Positions 9,514 through 19,360 of a DNA stretch of 50,830 nt are shown here, one piece after another. The DNA is from Sulfurovum sp. Its GTDB lineage: Bacteria > Campylobacterota > Campylobacteria > Campylobacterales > Sulfurovaceae. The notes under the pieces are model-generated. The model searched no databases and was not told the origin of the DNA. It saw only the letters and a list, made by a program, of their open reading frames with translations. Position 1 is the first letter of the stretch, and every line of letters starts with the position of its first letter. Position numbers and translations under genes: made by a program. Location of the stretch: assembly GCA_027012955.1 (NCBI GenBank), contig JALUYL010000057.1, forward strand, positions 1-50,830, written 5' to 3'.

Positions 9514-11646
9514 ATGAACGCAAAAACAGTAGAAATAAATGTCAATAGTCTTGATGAAAAATATGAATTTAATAAAATAGCAAAACAGGCATCAGGTGCT
9601 GTGATGTACAGACAAGGAAAAGCAGTTCTCATTGCAGCCGTTGCCATAGATGAAAAAGCGGTCACTGAAGATTTTTTACCTCTTACCGTGCAATATATGG
9701 AAAAATCGTATGCCTCAGCAAAAATCCCTGGAGGATTCATAAAAAGAGAGACTAAACCAGGTGATTTTGAAACGTTGACATCTCGTATTGTAGATCGTTC
9801 ATTACGTCCATTGTTCCCCAAAGGATTTCACTACCCAGTAACGATTACAGTGATGGTAGTAAGTAGCGACAGTGATGTTGATATGCAAGTCGCAGCGCTT
9901 CATGCAGCAAATGCAGCGTTGTATGTTTCTGATATTCCCGTACAAACAAGTATCGCAGCAGTCAGAGTGGGAACAGTTGGAGATGACATCGTGATAAACC
10001 CAACTTTGTCTCAACAAGCAGCGTCAGAGTTAGATTTACTAGTGGTGGGTTCAGGTAAAGACGTGGTGATGATAGAAATGCGTACTTTAGCAACCCAAAA
10101 TGATGGTGTACAAAGTGCCAATGAGTTTTCAGAAGAAGCGTTAGTTGATGTTATCGCTATGGCAGCAGAAGCGATAGAGCAATCTACCAATGCTTTTGTT
10201 GATGCTTTTACTCCGTTGGTTCGTGAACCTTTAGCACTCGTCATAGAGGAAGAGAAAGTAGATACAACACTCTATAGTATGATAGAAACTGAGTATGCAC
10301 AAGATGTAGAACAGGCCATAGCGCATATGGCAAAGTCTGAACGTTCTTCAGAGTTAAAGAAAATACGTACACGTATTTTGGAGAAACTGGAGTCAGAAGG
10401 AAAAGAATCAGAGAAAGAAGTTGTCGCTAAAGTACTCGAAGCCTATAAAAAGAGTGTCGTACGTGCGATGATACTTGAAAAAAATGTACGTGCAGATGGA
10501 CGTGCTATGGATGAAGTACGTCCTATCAGTATAGAGACCAATATCTTGCCTTCAGTACATGGTTCTTGTCTCTTTACAAGGGGACAAACACAAGCACTCG
10601 TTACCGTGACCTTGGGCGATAAAAAAGATGCACAGATGTATGAACTCATCACAGAAAAAAATTCTCAGTCTGAAAAGTTTATGGTGCACTATAATTTTCC
10701 TGGATATTCAGTAGGAGATGCCAAATACATCGGTGCACCAGGACGTCGTGAACTTGGGCATGGTAACTTAGGTAAACGTGCGATGGAACCGACGATTCCT
10801 TTAGACTATGATGGCAGTATTCGTCTGGTATCTGAGATATTAGAGTCTAATGGTTCTTCGTCTATGGCGACTATCTGTGGTGGTGCTTTGGCATTACGTG
10901 CAGCAGAAGTTGATACGACTAAACTTGTAGCAGGGATTGCTATGGGGCTTGTGAGTGCGGGGGAGAAGTATGCTGTACTTACTGACATTATGGGACTTGA
11001 AGACCATGATGGTGACATGGACTTTAAAGTGGCAGGTACACATGAAGGTATCACAGCGCTTCAAATGGATATAAAATTAGGGGGCATTGACCTGTCTGTA
11101 CTTAAAGATGCTCTCGCTAAGGCAAGTCAAGGGAAAAATCACATTTTAAATCTTATGGAAGAGGCTGCTGAGGGTATTGAAGTAAGTGATGCCTTACCAA
11201 GTACAGAACACTTTTTGGTACACCCCTCTAAAATAGTCGATATCATCGGTAAAGCAGGGGCTACGATACGTGAGATTATAGAGAAGTTTGAAGTCAGTAT
11301 TGACCTTGACCGTGATGCAGGTGGAGTAAAACTTTCTGGTGGAGACAAAACAAAAGTAGCCCAAGCTAAAGCACATATAGAAAATATCGCTGCTTCACCT
11401 GTGAAAAAACAGATGGAGTATAAGGTAGGTGAAAGTTATGAAGGTAAAGTAAAACGTATCGTTGACTTTGGTCTTTTTGTTGAAATGCCAGATGGTTTTG
11501 ATGCTTTACTTCACATCTCAAAAGTGGCAAAAGAACGTGTGAACAATTTACCTGAACGTTATAATGAAGGTGATGCCATCACCGTAGTAGTTATGGAACA
11601 AAAAGGTAAAAAAGTAGAGCTTGCAACGCCAGACTTTTTGGCATAA
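9514..11646 (+). CDS. pnp: Polyribonucleotide nucleotidyltransferase
   Basis: Duplicated RNase PH domains, KH domain (IIGKAGATIREI) and S1 domain (YEGKVKRIVDFGLFVEM). Confidence 0.98.
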   Translation: MNAKTVEINVNSLDEKYEFNKIAKQASGAVMYRQGKAVLIAAVAIDEKAVTEDFLPLTVQYMEKSYASAKIPGGFIKRETKPGDFETLTSRIVDRSLRPLFPKGFHYPVTITVMVVSSDSDVDMQVAALHAANAALYVSDIPVQTSIAAVRVGTVGDDIVINPTLSQQAASELDLLVVGSGKDVVMIEMRTLATQNDGVQSANEFSEEALVDVIAMAAEAIEQSTNAFVDAFTPLVREPLALVIEEEKVDTTLYSMIETEYAQDVEQAIAHMAKSERSSELKKIRTRILEKLESEGKESEKEVVAKVLEAYKKSVVRAMILEKNVRADGRAMDEVRPISIETNILPSVHGSCLFTRGQTQALVTVTLGDKKDAQMYELITEKNSQSEKFMVHYNFPGYSVGDAKYIGAPGRRELGHGNLGKRAMEPTIPLDYDGSIRLVSEILESNGSSSMATICGGALALRAAEVDTTKLVAGIAMGLVSAGEKYAVLTDIMGLEDHDGDMDFKVAGTHEGITALQMDIKLGGIDLSVLKDALAKASQGKNHILNLMEEAAEGIEVSDALPSTEHFLVHPSKIVDIIGKAGATIREIIEKFEVSIDLDRDAGGVKLSGGDKTKVAQAKAHIENIAASPVKKQMEYKVGESYEGKVKRIVDFGLFVEMPDGFDALLHISKVAKERVNNLPERYNEGDAITVVVMEQKGKKVELATPDFLA

Positions 11647-11656
11647 GATATTGCAT

Positions 11657-11689
11657 TTTGACAGTGATTCATACTGTAGCACTGTCAAA
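11657..11689 (+). terminator. Hairpin TTTGACAGTG/CACTGTCAAA downstream of pnp
   Basis: 10-bp perfect stem, 13-nt loop; no T tract on + strand, so it may be an mRNA 3'-end stabiliser rather than an intrinsic terminator. Confidence 0.45.
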
Positions 11690-11816
11690 TGAGTAAAACA
11701 ACTATAGATTATTCTTATGATTCTTGTGTTTTTAGCATACTCTAATTATATTTATCTTACTATTTATTCTATAGGAAGAGACACGATAAATTAGATTTTA
11801 CTAAGGTCATAATGCA

Positions 11817-13910
11817 ATGAATCAGTCCTCGCAAACACCAACTTCACTACTGACGGGTATTCCCGATTTATATCTTATCGCTATTATATTATTTTTATTT
11901 TTATTACTTGTAGGGATTTACTTTTATTTTACGGCAAAGCTTTCTAAACAAAGTATAGAGTTTAGAGAAACAGTTAGTAAGGCAAAAGAGCGCGAAACAA
12001 CACAAAATGCACTCCTTTCTGACTTGAGTGATAATATTTATAATCTTAGTAAAAACTTAGTGGATACACCATCAAATGAAGACGTAAGTGTTGAAGGAGA
12101 AATCCTTACTTCCGCTAATAATTTACGTGAATTACTTAAAATTCAAGCCAATAAAGTAGAACAGCACGAAGAAAAGTTTGTCTTTAGCCATGTACTCGAT
12201 GAAGTGTCTGCTGATTTGTCGTATACCTTTTCTGAACGAAACACAGAACTTATTTTTGATATAGATACCGATGTACCACGTTATTTGACAGGGGATGTGA
12301 CACATTTTAGCCGTATTATTAATAATATTTTAGAGTATGCTATACAGGTTACGCCTCAAGGCAAAGTGACGTTATATATCCGTGCAGACCAAGCTATAGG
12401 AAATACACTAATTTTAAATGTCTCTATTACCGATGGTGCGAGAGGATTTAGCGAAGATCAACTGAGTGGATTGTTTGAACTAAGTTATGATGAACAAAGT
12501 AATGAACAAAAAGGCTTACAACTCTATATTGCTAAACGACTAACCTTGGCGATAGGGGGGACGATAGACGTGTCACGAGGCATGGCTTCAGGAAATACAT
12601 TTAACTTACAACTTCCTATGCATTTAAATGATGAGTCTAACTTGCAGGAGTTTGCTGGCTTTAAAGAAGGGTTAGCACCTAAAAAAGTATTGATTTATTC
12701 TGATAAAGTGTCAACAGGCAAATCGTTAGAAAAACTGTTTGGTTATTTTTATAATGATGTGAGTATCGTAAAACGCGAAGAGATAGATAAGCGAAAAATA
12801 AACCTTAGTGACTTTGATATCGTAGTGCTTGATGATATCTTTTTTAATGCAACCAGCAATGAACATCTTAAACTTGTAAAAGGTAACAAAGAGATCTATA
12901 TTGTGGCATTTTCTAGTATTTTCTCAAAAAGAGAGCATGAAGAAGATGCCCTCGTTGATAGCTACCTCCAAACCCCATCGAATTTAGAACAAATGGTAGA
13001 ACTTATCGCTAAGTTTAATACGGAAGATACTGAGGTTCATACGCAACCTATTGCGACACCAATAGTAGATATACCTAGACCTGTAAACCCTGAAAAACTT
13101 CTTGTGTATAAAGAACCTGTAGAGGAAGCTCGGAACATTGATATTGATTGTTTTACGTACTTTAAAGGCTCAAGACTTTTAATTGTTGAAGATAATTTAA
13201 TCAATCAAAAAATCCTTGTGTCTGTGCTCAAGAAATCAGGTATCGAAATAGAGATTGCAAACAATGGACAAGAAGCATTAGATATGCTATTTGTTGAGAG
13301 AAAACAGTTCGACATTGTGTTAATGGATATTTCTATGCCTGTGATGGATGGGCTTATCGCTACACATTACATTAGAGAGCGAGAGATGTTTGATAGCATG
13401 CCTATCGTTACTTTTACCGCATTTGCTATGGGTAAAGAGATAGAACAAATGTTTGAAGCAGGGGGTAATGCTTACCTTACCAAACCCTTGAATGTTAAAA
13501 AACTTTATAACGTCTTTGATATGTTTTTAAAACCGACACAAAGAGAAGTCTCTTTACACAAGAGCATAGAGATAGAAGGGCTTGATATCGTAAAGGGTAT
13601 AGAACTTGCTGATGAAAGTGAAGCACTGTATAAAGAAACACTTAAAGAGTTTATGCTTGTCTATCAAGATATGGCAGAGTCAGTACCTAAATGGATACAG
13701 GAAAAACGTTATGATCGAGTGAAGTCAGCCTGTCGAGAAATACAAGGTATCTTAGGTGCCATAGGTGCCTATGATATGAAGGAAATTGTAGATGAAATGC
13801 ACAAAAATTTCCTCTACAACAATGAAGTATTCTTAGACAAATATATTTTACTCTACCCACAAAAGCTTAATACCCTTATGGATGCCATTACACATTATTT
13901 GGAACATTAA
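11817..13910 (+). CDS. Hybrid histidine-kinase-like protein (TM, HATPase-like, REC-like, REC, HPt-like)
   Basis: N-terminal TM segment; intact second REC (LLIVEDN...IVLMDISMPVMDG...TKP); other transfer domains degenerate. Confidence 0.85.
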   Translation: MNQSSQTPTSLLTGIPDLYLIAIILFLFLLLVGIYFYFTAKLSKQSIEFRETVSKAKERETTQNALLSDLSDNIYNLSKNLVDTPSNEDVSVEGEILTSANNLRELLKIQANKVEQHEEKFVFSHVLDEVSADLSYTFSERNTELIFDIDTDVPRYLTGDVTHFSRIINNILEYAIQVTPQGKVTLYIRADQAIGNTLILNVSITDGARGFSEDQLSGLFELSYDEQSNEQKGLQLYIAKRLTLAIGGTIDVSRGMASGNTFNLQLPMHLNDESNLQEFAGFKEGLAPKKVLIYSDKVSTGKSLEKLFGYFYNDVSIVKREEIDKRKINLSDFDIVVLDDIFFNATSNEHLKLVKGNKEIYIVAFSSIFSKREHEEDALVDSYLQTPSNLEQMVELIAKFNTEDTEVHTQPIATPIVDIPRPVNPEKLLVYKEPVEEARNIDIDCFTYFKGSRLLIVEDNLINQKILVSVLKKSGIEIEIANNGQEALDMLFVERKQFDIVLMDISMPVMDGLIATHYIREREMFDSMPIVTFTAFAMGKEIEQMFEAGGNAYLTKPLNVKKLYNVFDMFLKPTQREVSLHKSIEIEGLDIVKGIELADESEALYKETLKEFMLVYQDMAESVPKWIQEKRYDRVKSACREIQGILGAIGAYDMKEIVDEMHKNFLYNNEVFLDKYILLYPQKLNTLMDAITHYLEH

Positions 13911-14000
13911 GCCTTTAAGTATACCCTTTATAGAGATGAAGAAAGGAGTGAAAATTTTGAACAGGAGTTGTTTTATCGGTGCTCTTTAATCTAGTTTAGC

Positions 14001-14006
14001 TATAAT
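14001..14006 (+). promoter_or_regulatory. -10 box TATAAT for atpE
   Basis: AGCTATAATTTCG about 140 nt upstream of atpE; implies a long structured leader. Confidence 0.5.
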
Positions 14007-14146
14007 TTCGCGTTGATTAAAGTAATCAGTAGGGAAACAGCTCGCATTTATGTGGTTGTTGGCAATGGAAACATTGTTTACGCTATCCGAACAGACTTTG
14101 AGAGATAGTCGAAGAGACTTAAAATCTATAATTTAAAGGATTTAAT

Positions 14147-14458
14147 ATGAAAAAGTTTTTTTTACTTTTCTTAGCACTTGGTGCTGTTGCGTTTGCAGGT
14201 GATGTAGACGGTCAATCAATGATTAAAGCTTACTCGGTAGTTGCTGCTGGTGTTGGTCTTGGTCTTGCTGCTCTTGGTGGAGCTATCGGTATGGGGCACA
14301 CTGCTGCTGCAACAATCGCAGGAACTGCACGTAACCCAGGTCTTGGTGGTAAACTAATGACTACAATGTTTATTGCTCTTGCAATGATCGAAGCGCAAGT
14401 TATCTATACATTGGTAATTGCTCTTATCGCTCTTTACGCTAACCCATTTATTGGATAG
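14147..14458 (+). CDS. atpE: ATP synthase F0 subunit c
   Basis: Two-helix proteolipid with GLAALGGAIGMGHTAAATIAGTARNPG and IEAQVIYTLVIAL. Confidence 0.95.
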   Translation: MKKFFLLFLALGAVAFAGDVDGQSMIKAYSVVAAGVGLGLAALGGAIGMGHTAAATIAGTARNPGLGGKLMTTMFIALAMIEAQVIYTLVIALIALYANPFIG

Positions 14459-14551
14459 AACGTAACAGAGCAAAGCTCTTTATACTACGCTAACGCTGAG
14501 TTAACTTCAGCAGTTGGCTCATTCAACTTGTTGAATTAAAGAGTCTAAAAG

Positions 14552-14584
14552 GTTGTGGGGGATATAATCCCGTCACAACTTTTT
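14552..14584 (+). terminator. Intrinsic terminator downstream of atpE
   Basis: GTTGTG-G-GGGAT...ATCCC-GT-CACAAC followed by TTTTT. Confidence 0.75.
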
Positions 14585-14638
14585 GTTACCCTCATTTTTA
14601 AAGTCTCAGTAGTACTTTTAAACTGCTTTAGTCTATGT

Positions 14639-14723
14639 GCGCACGTGGTGGAACGGTAGACACGCTACCTTGAGGGGGTAGTGCCCTATGGGCGTGGAAG
14701 TTCAAATCTTCTCGTGCGCACCA
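14639..14723 (+). tRNA. tRNA-Leu(GAG)
   Basis: Acceptor GCGCACG/CGTGCGC, anticodon arm CTACC-TTGAGGG-GGTAG (GAG), long variable arm, T-arm GAAG-TTCAAAT-CTTC, encoded CCA. Confidence 0.95.
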
Positions 14724-14860
14724 CTTTTTTATTCTCTCTAAATGTCACTCAATTGTCATCCTAAAATCATAGCTAGCAGAAAAATGTCAAAATTACCTAT
14801 AAATCACGTAAAATAGGGATTTTTATTCATTTTTTATCTTTTCTTAAGAGAGTGTTGTGC

Positions 14861-14866
14861 TATAAT
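14861..14866 (+). promoter_or_regulatory. -10 box TATAAT for the HU gene
   Basis: GTGCTATAATGG 31 nt upstream of the HU ATG; shows that the ORF-track start at 14852 is too early. Confidence 0.7.
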
Positions 14867-14896
14867 GGCTGCATCTTAAACAAAAGGAAGAAAGAA

Positions 14897-15178
14897 ATGA
14901 CAAAATCAGATTTCGTAGAACTAGTACAAAAGAATGGTGAGTTCGATAGCAAAGCAGCAGCAGAGAGAGCGGTAAAAGCATTTATTGATTCTGTTACAGA
15001 AGCACTTGTAAAAAAAGAATCAGTATCTTTGGTAGGATTTGGTACATTTTCAACTGTAGAAGTTGCAGAAAAATCAGGTAAAGTTCCAGGAACTGACAAA
15101 ACATATACAAAAGCAGCACACACTGCACCTAAATTTAAAATGGGTAAAACACTTAAAGACGCAGTAGCTAACGCGTAA
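14897..15178 (+). CDS. HU-family DNA-binding protein
   Basis: MTKSDFVELVQKNGEF...VGFGTFSTVEVAEKSGKVPGT; ATG at 14897 with RBS. Confidence 0.95.
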   Translation: MTKSDFVELVQKNGEFDSKAAAERAVKAFIDSVTEALVKKESVSLVGFGTFSTVEVAEKSGKVPGTDKTYTKAAHTAPKFKMGKTLKDAVANA

Positions 15179-15314
15179 TTAAGTTAACCTTTTTTAACTA
15201 TCTACTGTCTAGGGGCAGTAGATACACTTCATTTTCATTTACTCCATTTATTTTCAAAACACAAACTAATCATCACTAAGATATACTTCTACATTATTAT
15301 TGAAGGATTTTTCT

Positions 15315-16112
15315 ATGCCATTAAAAGATACTATATGCTTCGGTGTTGCGGGTAATTTTGCACATCATTTGGAACAAGCAGGTGAGCTTGAAGATTTTAA
15401 GAATGTGGTAACTGAAACAGCAGATGCCCCTAAAGGTATATTTCCTTTTTATCTGCCTAATTCTGATAGTTTTTTAGGGCTCTACTCTATAGGGACAAAC
15501 ATCCTCACGTTACCAACGTATGAAGCCAATGCACAGGTAGAACCTGAGATAGCAGTACTCTTTGATATAGTCTATAATGATGCAAATGAAGTTATTGACT
15601 TAGTTGCAAAACAATTTACTACATTTAATGACTGTACCATACGTAAAGAAGGTGCAAAGAAAATATCTGAGAAGAAGTCTTGGGGAGAAAACTCTAAGGG
15701 GATAGGAGACAAGTGGATAGCCATAGACAGCTTTGAAGAGGGTGGGGTAATGGACAACTACCACCTTTGCTCTTTTGTGAAGCGTGATGACATTGTGTAC
15801 CCTTATGGAGTAGATGCTCCACTGCTTGGGTATTCATATTTTTATACGAGACTCAAAAATTGGCTCATAGATAAGATGAATACGCAAAAAGACTTTGGGC
15901 CACTAGAAGATATCGCATTACATCTTAAAAATAGTGCGTATCCGAAACAAGCACTTATCTCCATAGGTGCTACAGCTTATGCAGAGTTTGGTGAGCATAA
16001 CTATCTGCAAAGTGGTGATGAAATATATGTGATAGCTTATGACACACGAAGTGATAAGGCAGATTTCACAGAATCAGAGAGTAAAGTCATACTACAGCAA
16101 AAAGTTCAATAA
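15315..16112 (+). CDS. Conserved protein, possibly DUF5718/FAH-like
   Basis: MPLKDTICFGVAGNFAHHLEQAGE...; ATG at 15315 preferred to upstream TTG at 15300; family name from memory. Confidence 0.6.
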   Translation: MPLKDTICFGVAGNFAHHLEQAGELEDFKNVVTETADAPKGIFPFYLPNSDSFLGLYSIGTNILTLPTYEANAQVEPEIAVLFDIVYNDANEVIDLVAKQFTTFNDCTIRKEGAKKISEKKSWGENSKGIGDKWIAIDSFEEGGVMDNYHLCSFVKRDDIVYPYGVDAPLLGYSYFYTRLKNWLIDKMNTQKDFGPLEDIALHLKNSAYPKQALISIGATAYAEFGEHNYLQSGDEIYVIAYDTRSDKADFTESESKVILQQKVQ

Positions 16113-16115
16113 CAC

Positions 16116-16140
16116 GTAGGGTGGATTTATCCACCACCCT
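16116..16140. repeat. Palindromic repeat GTAGGGTGGATTTATCCACCACCCT between convergent genes
   Basis: GGTGGAT-TT-ATCCACC; resembles the elements at 42497 and 43457. Confidence 0.55.
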
Positions 16141-16151
16141 TAATAAAATGA

Positions 16152-17285
16152 TTATCCCTTAAACCAAGACTTAACTCTGTCAAAAGCAGAATCAAATGTA
16201 GATTTGTGAGGGCGACTCTCTACCCCGTAGCTCTCTTGGAGTTTTTCGAGGAGTTCTTTTTGTTCTTCATTGATTTTCTTTGGGAGTATCATCTGTACTT
16301 GTGCAACCAGGCGACCTTTGCGTCCCCCATGGACATCTGCAACACCTTCATCATGAAAGATAAACTGTTCTTTGTCTTTGCTACTTTGTTTAAGTTCTAA
16401 CTCCAACTCTCCATCTAATGCAGGGATAGAGATAGTCTCACCAAGTATGGCTTGTGTGAAGAATACGGGTACTTCTATATAGATGTCATTCCCATTGCGG
16501 ATAAAGTGTTCATCTTCTTCTACGATGAAAGTCATATAGAGGTCACCACGCTGACCACTTTTACTTTCGTTACCATAGCCTTGTGCTCTAAGCCTGTTAC
16601 CTGAATCAACACCTGCTGGGATGTTGACTGTGACAGTATCTTCTTTGACATGAAAACCTTTACCACTACAGCTTCCACAGGCTTCTTTGATACTTTGTCC
16701 TTGCCCTTGACATTTTGGACAGGTCTGTGCAAACTGCATAGGTCCTTGGCGCATAAGTACTTGTCCTTGTCCTTTACAATAGTCACAGGTATCTAGTTTT
16801 GCATCTTTGGCACCTGTACCTTTACAGTCACCACAAGAGGTTTTATAGGTGATGTCTATTTGCTTTTCACAACCAAAGACTGCTTCATGGAACTCTAGTT
16901 GAAGTTCTATCTCAAAGTCTAGGGCATACTTTTGGCTAGGGTCACGGCGTGATTGACGACCAAAGCCACCACCCCCACCACCAAACATAGAGTTAAACAT
17001 CTCCATGATGTCATCCATATTTCCTCCACCAAAGCCACCGCCACCCATGCCACCTTGACCTTCGAGTCCTGCTTTACCATAGCGGTCGTAGATAGAACGT
17101 TTTTCATCATCTGAAAGTACCTGGTAGGCTTCATTGACAACTTTAAAGTTGTCTTCTGCTTCTTTGTCATCGGGGTTTCTGTCTGGGTGGTATTTCATCG
17201 CTAGTTTACGGTAGGCTTTTTTCAGTTCAGCTCCCGAACAATCTTTACTAACTTCCAATACTTCATAATAACACATTTCTGTCAT
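16152..17285 (-). CDS. dnaJ: Chaperone DnaJ
   Basis: J domain (HPDRNP), G/F-rich linker, four CxxCxG zinc motifs. Confidence 0.98.
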   Translation of the reverse strand: MTEMCYYEVLEVSKDCSGAELKKAYRKLAMKYHPDRNPDDKEAEDNFKVVNEAYQVLSDDEKRSIYDRYGKAGLEGQGGMGGGGFGGGNMDDIMEMFNSMFGGGGGGFGRQSRRDPSQKYALDFEIELQLEFHEAVFGCEKQIDITYKTSCGDCKGTGAKDAKLDTCDYCKGQGQVLMRQGPMQFAQTCPKCQGQGQSIKEACGSCSGKGFHVKEDTVTVNIPAGVDSGNRLRAQGYGNESKSGQRGDLYMTFIVEEDEHFIRNGNDIYIEVPVFFTQAILGETISIPALDGELELELKQSSKDKEQFIFHDEGVADVHGGRKGRLVAQVQMILPKKINEEQKELLEKLQESYGVESRPHKSTFDSAFDRVKSWFKG

Positions 17286-17415
17286 AGATATTTCTCCATA
17301 AAAGTGGGAATAATTTTACTAAAGAAATAATCGGTAGACCGACCACTTCGTTTTATTTTCGCGAATTCTACCATAAATTTGCTATAATGCCCCAAAAGAG
17401 TTTAAAAGGTTTAAA

Positions 17416-17709
17416 ATGCTTGTACATATCGTTATGTTTAAATTTAAAGAAGAGAATAAAAAAGCCAATATTATACAAGCCAAACAGATGCTTGAAAATC
17501 TTATGGGAGCGGTACCGAGTCTAAGAAGCATAGATGTGGGTGTGAACTTTATAGAGACGGATAGAGCGATGGATTTGAGTATCATCGCAGTCTTTGAAGG
17601 TAAAGAGGGGTTGGATGCATATGATGTGCATCCTGAACACCAAAAAGTAGTGACTTTCATTAAGTCTGTCGTAGCGTACTCCAAAGCATCGGACTATATG
17701 AGAGACTAA
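17416..17709 (+). CDS. Dabb (stress-responsive alpha/beta barrel) family protein
   Basis: MLVHIVMFKFKEE...HPEHQKVVTFIKSVV. Confidence 0.85.
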   Translation: MLVHIVMFKFKEENKKANIIQAKQMLENLMGAVPSLRSIDVGVNFIETDRAMDLSIIAVFEGKEGLDAYDVHPEHQKVVTFIKSVVAYSKASDYMRD

Positions 17710-18281
17710 TGCCAAAACACTATAAAATAGAAGCATTTGAAAACCTAGTGGATGCTTTTCAGTCCTTGCCCTCTATAGGAAAAAAATCTGCCATTCGTAT
17801 GGCATACCATGCTGTTATGGTAGATGGCTTTGCTGCTATGAAGCTGGCACATGCACTTGAAACTGCTATAAACACCATACAAAAGTGTTCTAAATGCCAT
17901 AACATGAGTGAAGATGAACTCTGTACTATCTGTTCAGACCCTTACAGAGATAGCTCTAAACTTTGCATAGTCCAGTCTGCTAAAGACATTTTGACTATAG
18001 AAGAGAGTGGGCAGTTTAAGGGTGTGTATTATGTAGTTTCTGAAGTGCGTGATCTTGATGAAGCACATCTTTTTTATGCTGTAGGGGGAGTCGATGAAAT
18101 CATCTTTGCCTTTCCACCGAGTATCGCAACCGATACCATGATACTTTATATAGAAGATAAGTTACAAGGATTGGATATAAGCTTTACAAAGATAGCCCAA
18201 GGTGTGCCAACAGGTGTTGAGCTTGAAAATATAGATATTATGTCACTCTCACGTGCCCTGCAAGCGAGAGTGAAGATTTAG
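17709..18281 (+). CDS. recR: Recombination protein RecR
   Basis: LPSIGKKSAIRMAYH, C4 zinc finger, Toprim domain, GVPTGVELENID. Confidence 0.97.
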   Translation: MPKHYKIEAFENLVDAFQSLPSIGKKSAIRMAYHAVMVDGFAAMKLAHALETAINTIQKCSKCHNMSEDELCTICSDPYRDSSKLCIVQSAKDILTIEESGQFKGVYYVVSEVRDLDEAHLFYAVGGVDEIIFAFPPSIATDTMILYIEDKLQGLDISFTKIAQGVPTGVELENIDIMSLSRALQARVKI

Positions 18282-18286
18282 AAGAT

Positions 18287-18880
18287 TTATTTTTTAGCAG
18301 GTGTGAGTTTTTTAAGCTCTGCTTCTACCATAGCTTTCATCTCTGGCATGTGTTCCATCATACGACTTTGACCTATCTGTGCAGAAGCTGCTGCTAGTTG
18401 TGGCATGATTTGTACTGTTTTTTGTCCTAGTGGCGTTTGGTAAAATTTGTTGAGTTCTTTGAGCTCTTCTACTGTGTAGTTCTTAGCATAAAGTGCTGCT
18501 ATATCTCCACGTTGTGCTTCCCAACCCATGTATTTTGTAAAAAATGCTTCTATAGTAGGTTCTATGGCTTTGAGTTGAGGGTTTGATTGTACTTGCATCT
18601 GTGTGATACGTTTTATCATACCTTTGTAGCTTTCTCTCATGTTCATCGTTGCTAGTAAGGTAAGTGCTTCAGAGTTTGCCTGATGTGCCGCGATGGTTGT
18701 TTTAGCAGGAGCTTTTTTAGTAGCTGTTTTAGAGTCTCCACATTTTCCTTGTCCACATTTTGCAGATTTGGGTGCATTTTTTGTTGCGCTTGGTGCAGCA
18801 CTTCCACATTGTGCTTGAAGTGCAAGAGGGAGAGCTAGAGTAGCCGCTACGAGTAGTGTTTTAGATGTTATTTTTAACAT
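18287..18880 (-). CDS. Exported DUF2059-type protein
   Basis: Signal peptide; C-terminal YTVEELKELNKFYQTPLGQKTVQIMPQL pattern. Confidence 0.7.
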   Translation of the reverse strand: MLKITSKTLLVAATLALPLALQAQCGSAAPSATKNAPKSAKCGQGKCGDSKTATKKAPAKTTIAAHQANSEALTLLATMNMRESYKGMIKRITQMQVQSNPQLKAIEPTIEAFFTKYMGWEAQRGDIAALYAKNYTVEELKELNKFYQTPLGQKTVQIMPQLAAASAQIGQSRMMEHMPEMKAMVEAELKKLTPAKK

Positions 18881-19035
18881 TGTTGTCCTTATATTTTTGA
18901 AAGTAAAAAGATTATAACTTACAATAGTTAATGGTTATATAAGATGGAAATAGATTTCTTGTATGCAACGTGTTTTTATGAAATGTGTAGTGTAAGGTAA
19001 CGAGTATTTTACACTACAGTAAAGCGTTTACTTTC

Positions 19036-19212
19036 TTATTTTTCTATATTCTTATCTGAAGAACATTTCATACTATCTTTCTTTTGCATATTCATCATTC
19101 CTCCACATTTACCATTGGAATTAGGCATCATTGACATCATCATTGGCCCACATCCTGTAAGCGATAGAGTAAGCAGCGATATAGCTATAAATTTTGAAAA
19201 TACGTATGACAT
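19036..19212 (-). CDS. 58-aa Met/Cys-rich lipoprotein (below the ORF-track cutoff)
   Basis: Reverse-strand translation MSYVFSKFIAISLLTLSLTGCGPMMMSMMPNSNGKCGGMMNMQKKDSMKCSSDKNIEK*; lipobox SLTGC; TAACA-box promoter upstream. Confidence 0.75.
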   Translation of the reverse strand: MSYVFSKFIAISLLTLSLTGCGPMMMSMMPNSNGKCGGMMNMQKKDSMKCSSDKNIEK

Positions 19213-19243
19213 ATTGTTTCCTTTTTGTTTTTATGGAAATGAC

Positions 19244-19274
19244 ATCATACAAGATATTTGTTACTTTAGTGTTA
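19244..19274 (-). promoter_or_regulatory. TAACA-N6-TAACA-N9-TATGAT promoter (box 5)
   Basis: Reverse complement TAACACTAAAGTAACAAATATCTTGTATGAT; upstream of the 58-aa lipoprotein. Confidence 0.75.
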
Positions 19275-19360
19275 GCAGATACTATAATGAAAGATAAGAG
19301 TGAGTGTAGTCCTCGAAAAAGGACTCTGGATAGCGTCAAAAATTTTCTGTAAATTCTTCC

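Noticed and set aside
18881-18940. A sixth TAACA box upstream of the DUF2059 gene (minus strand, TAACT-N9-TATAAT)
   Set aside because: The proximal half-site and -10 spacing fit loosely, but the distal site 11 bp away reads TATAT, so support is insufficient
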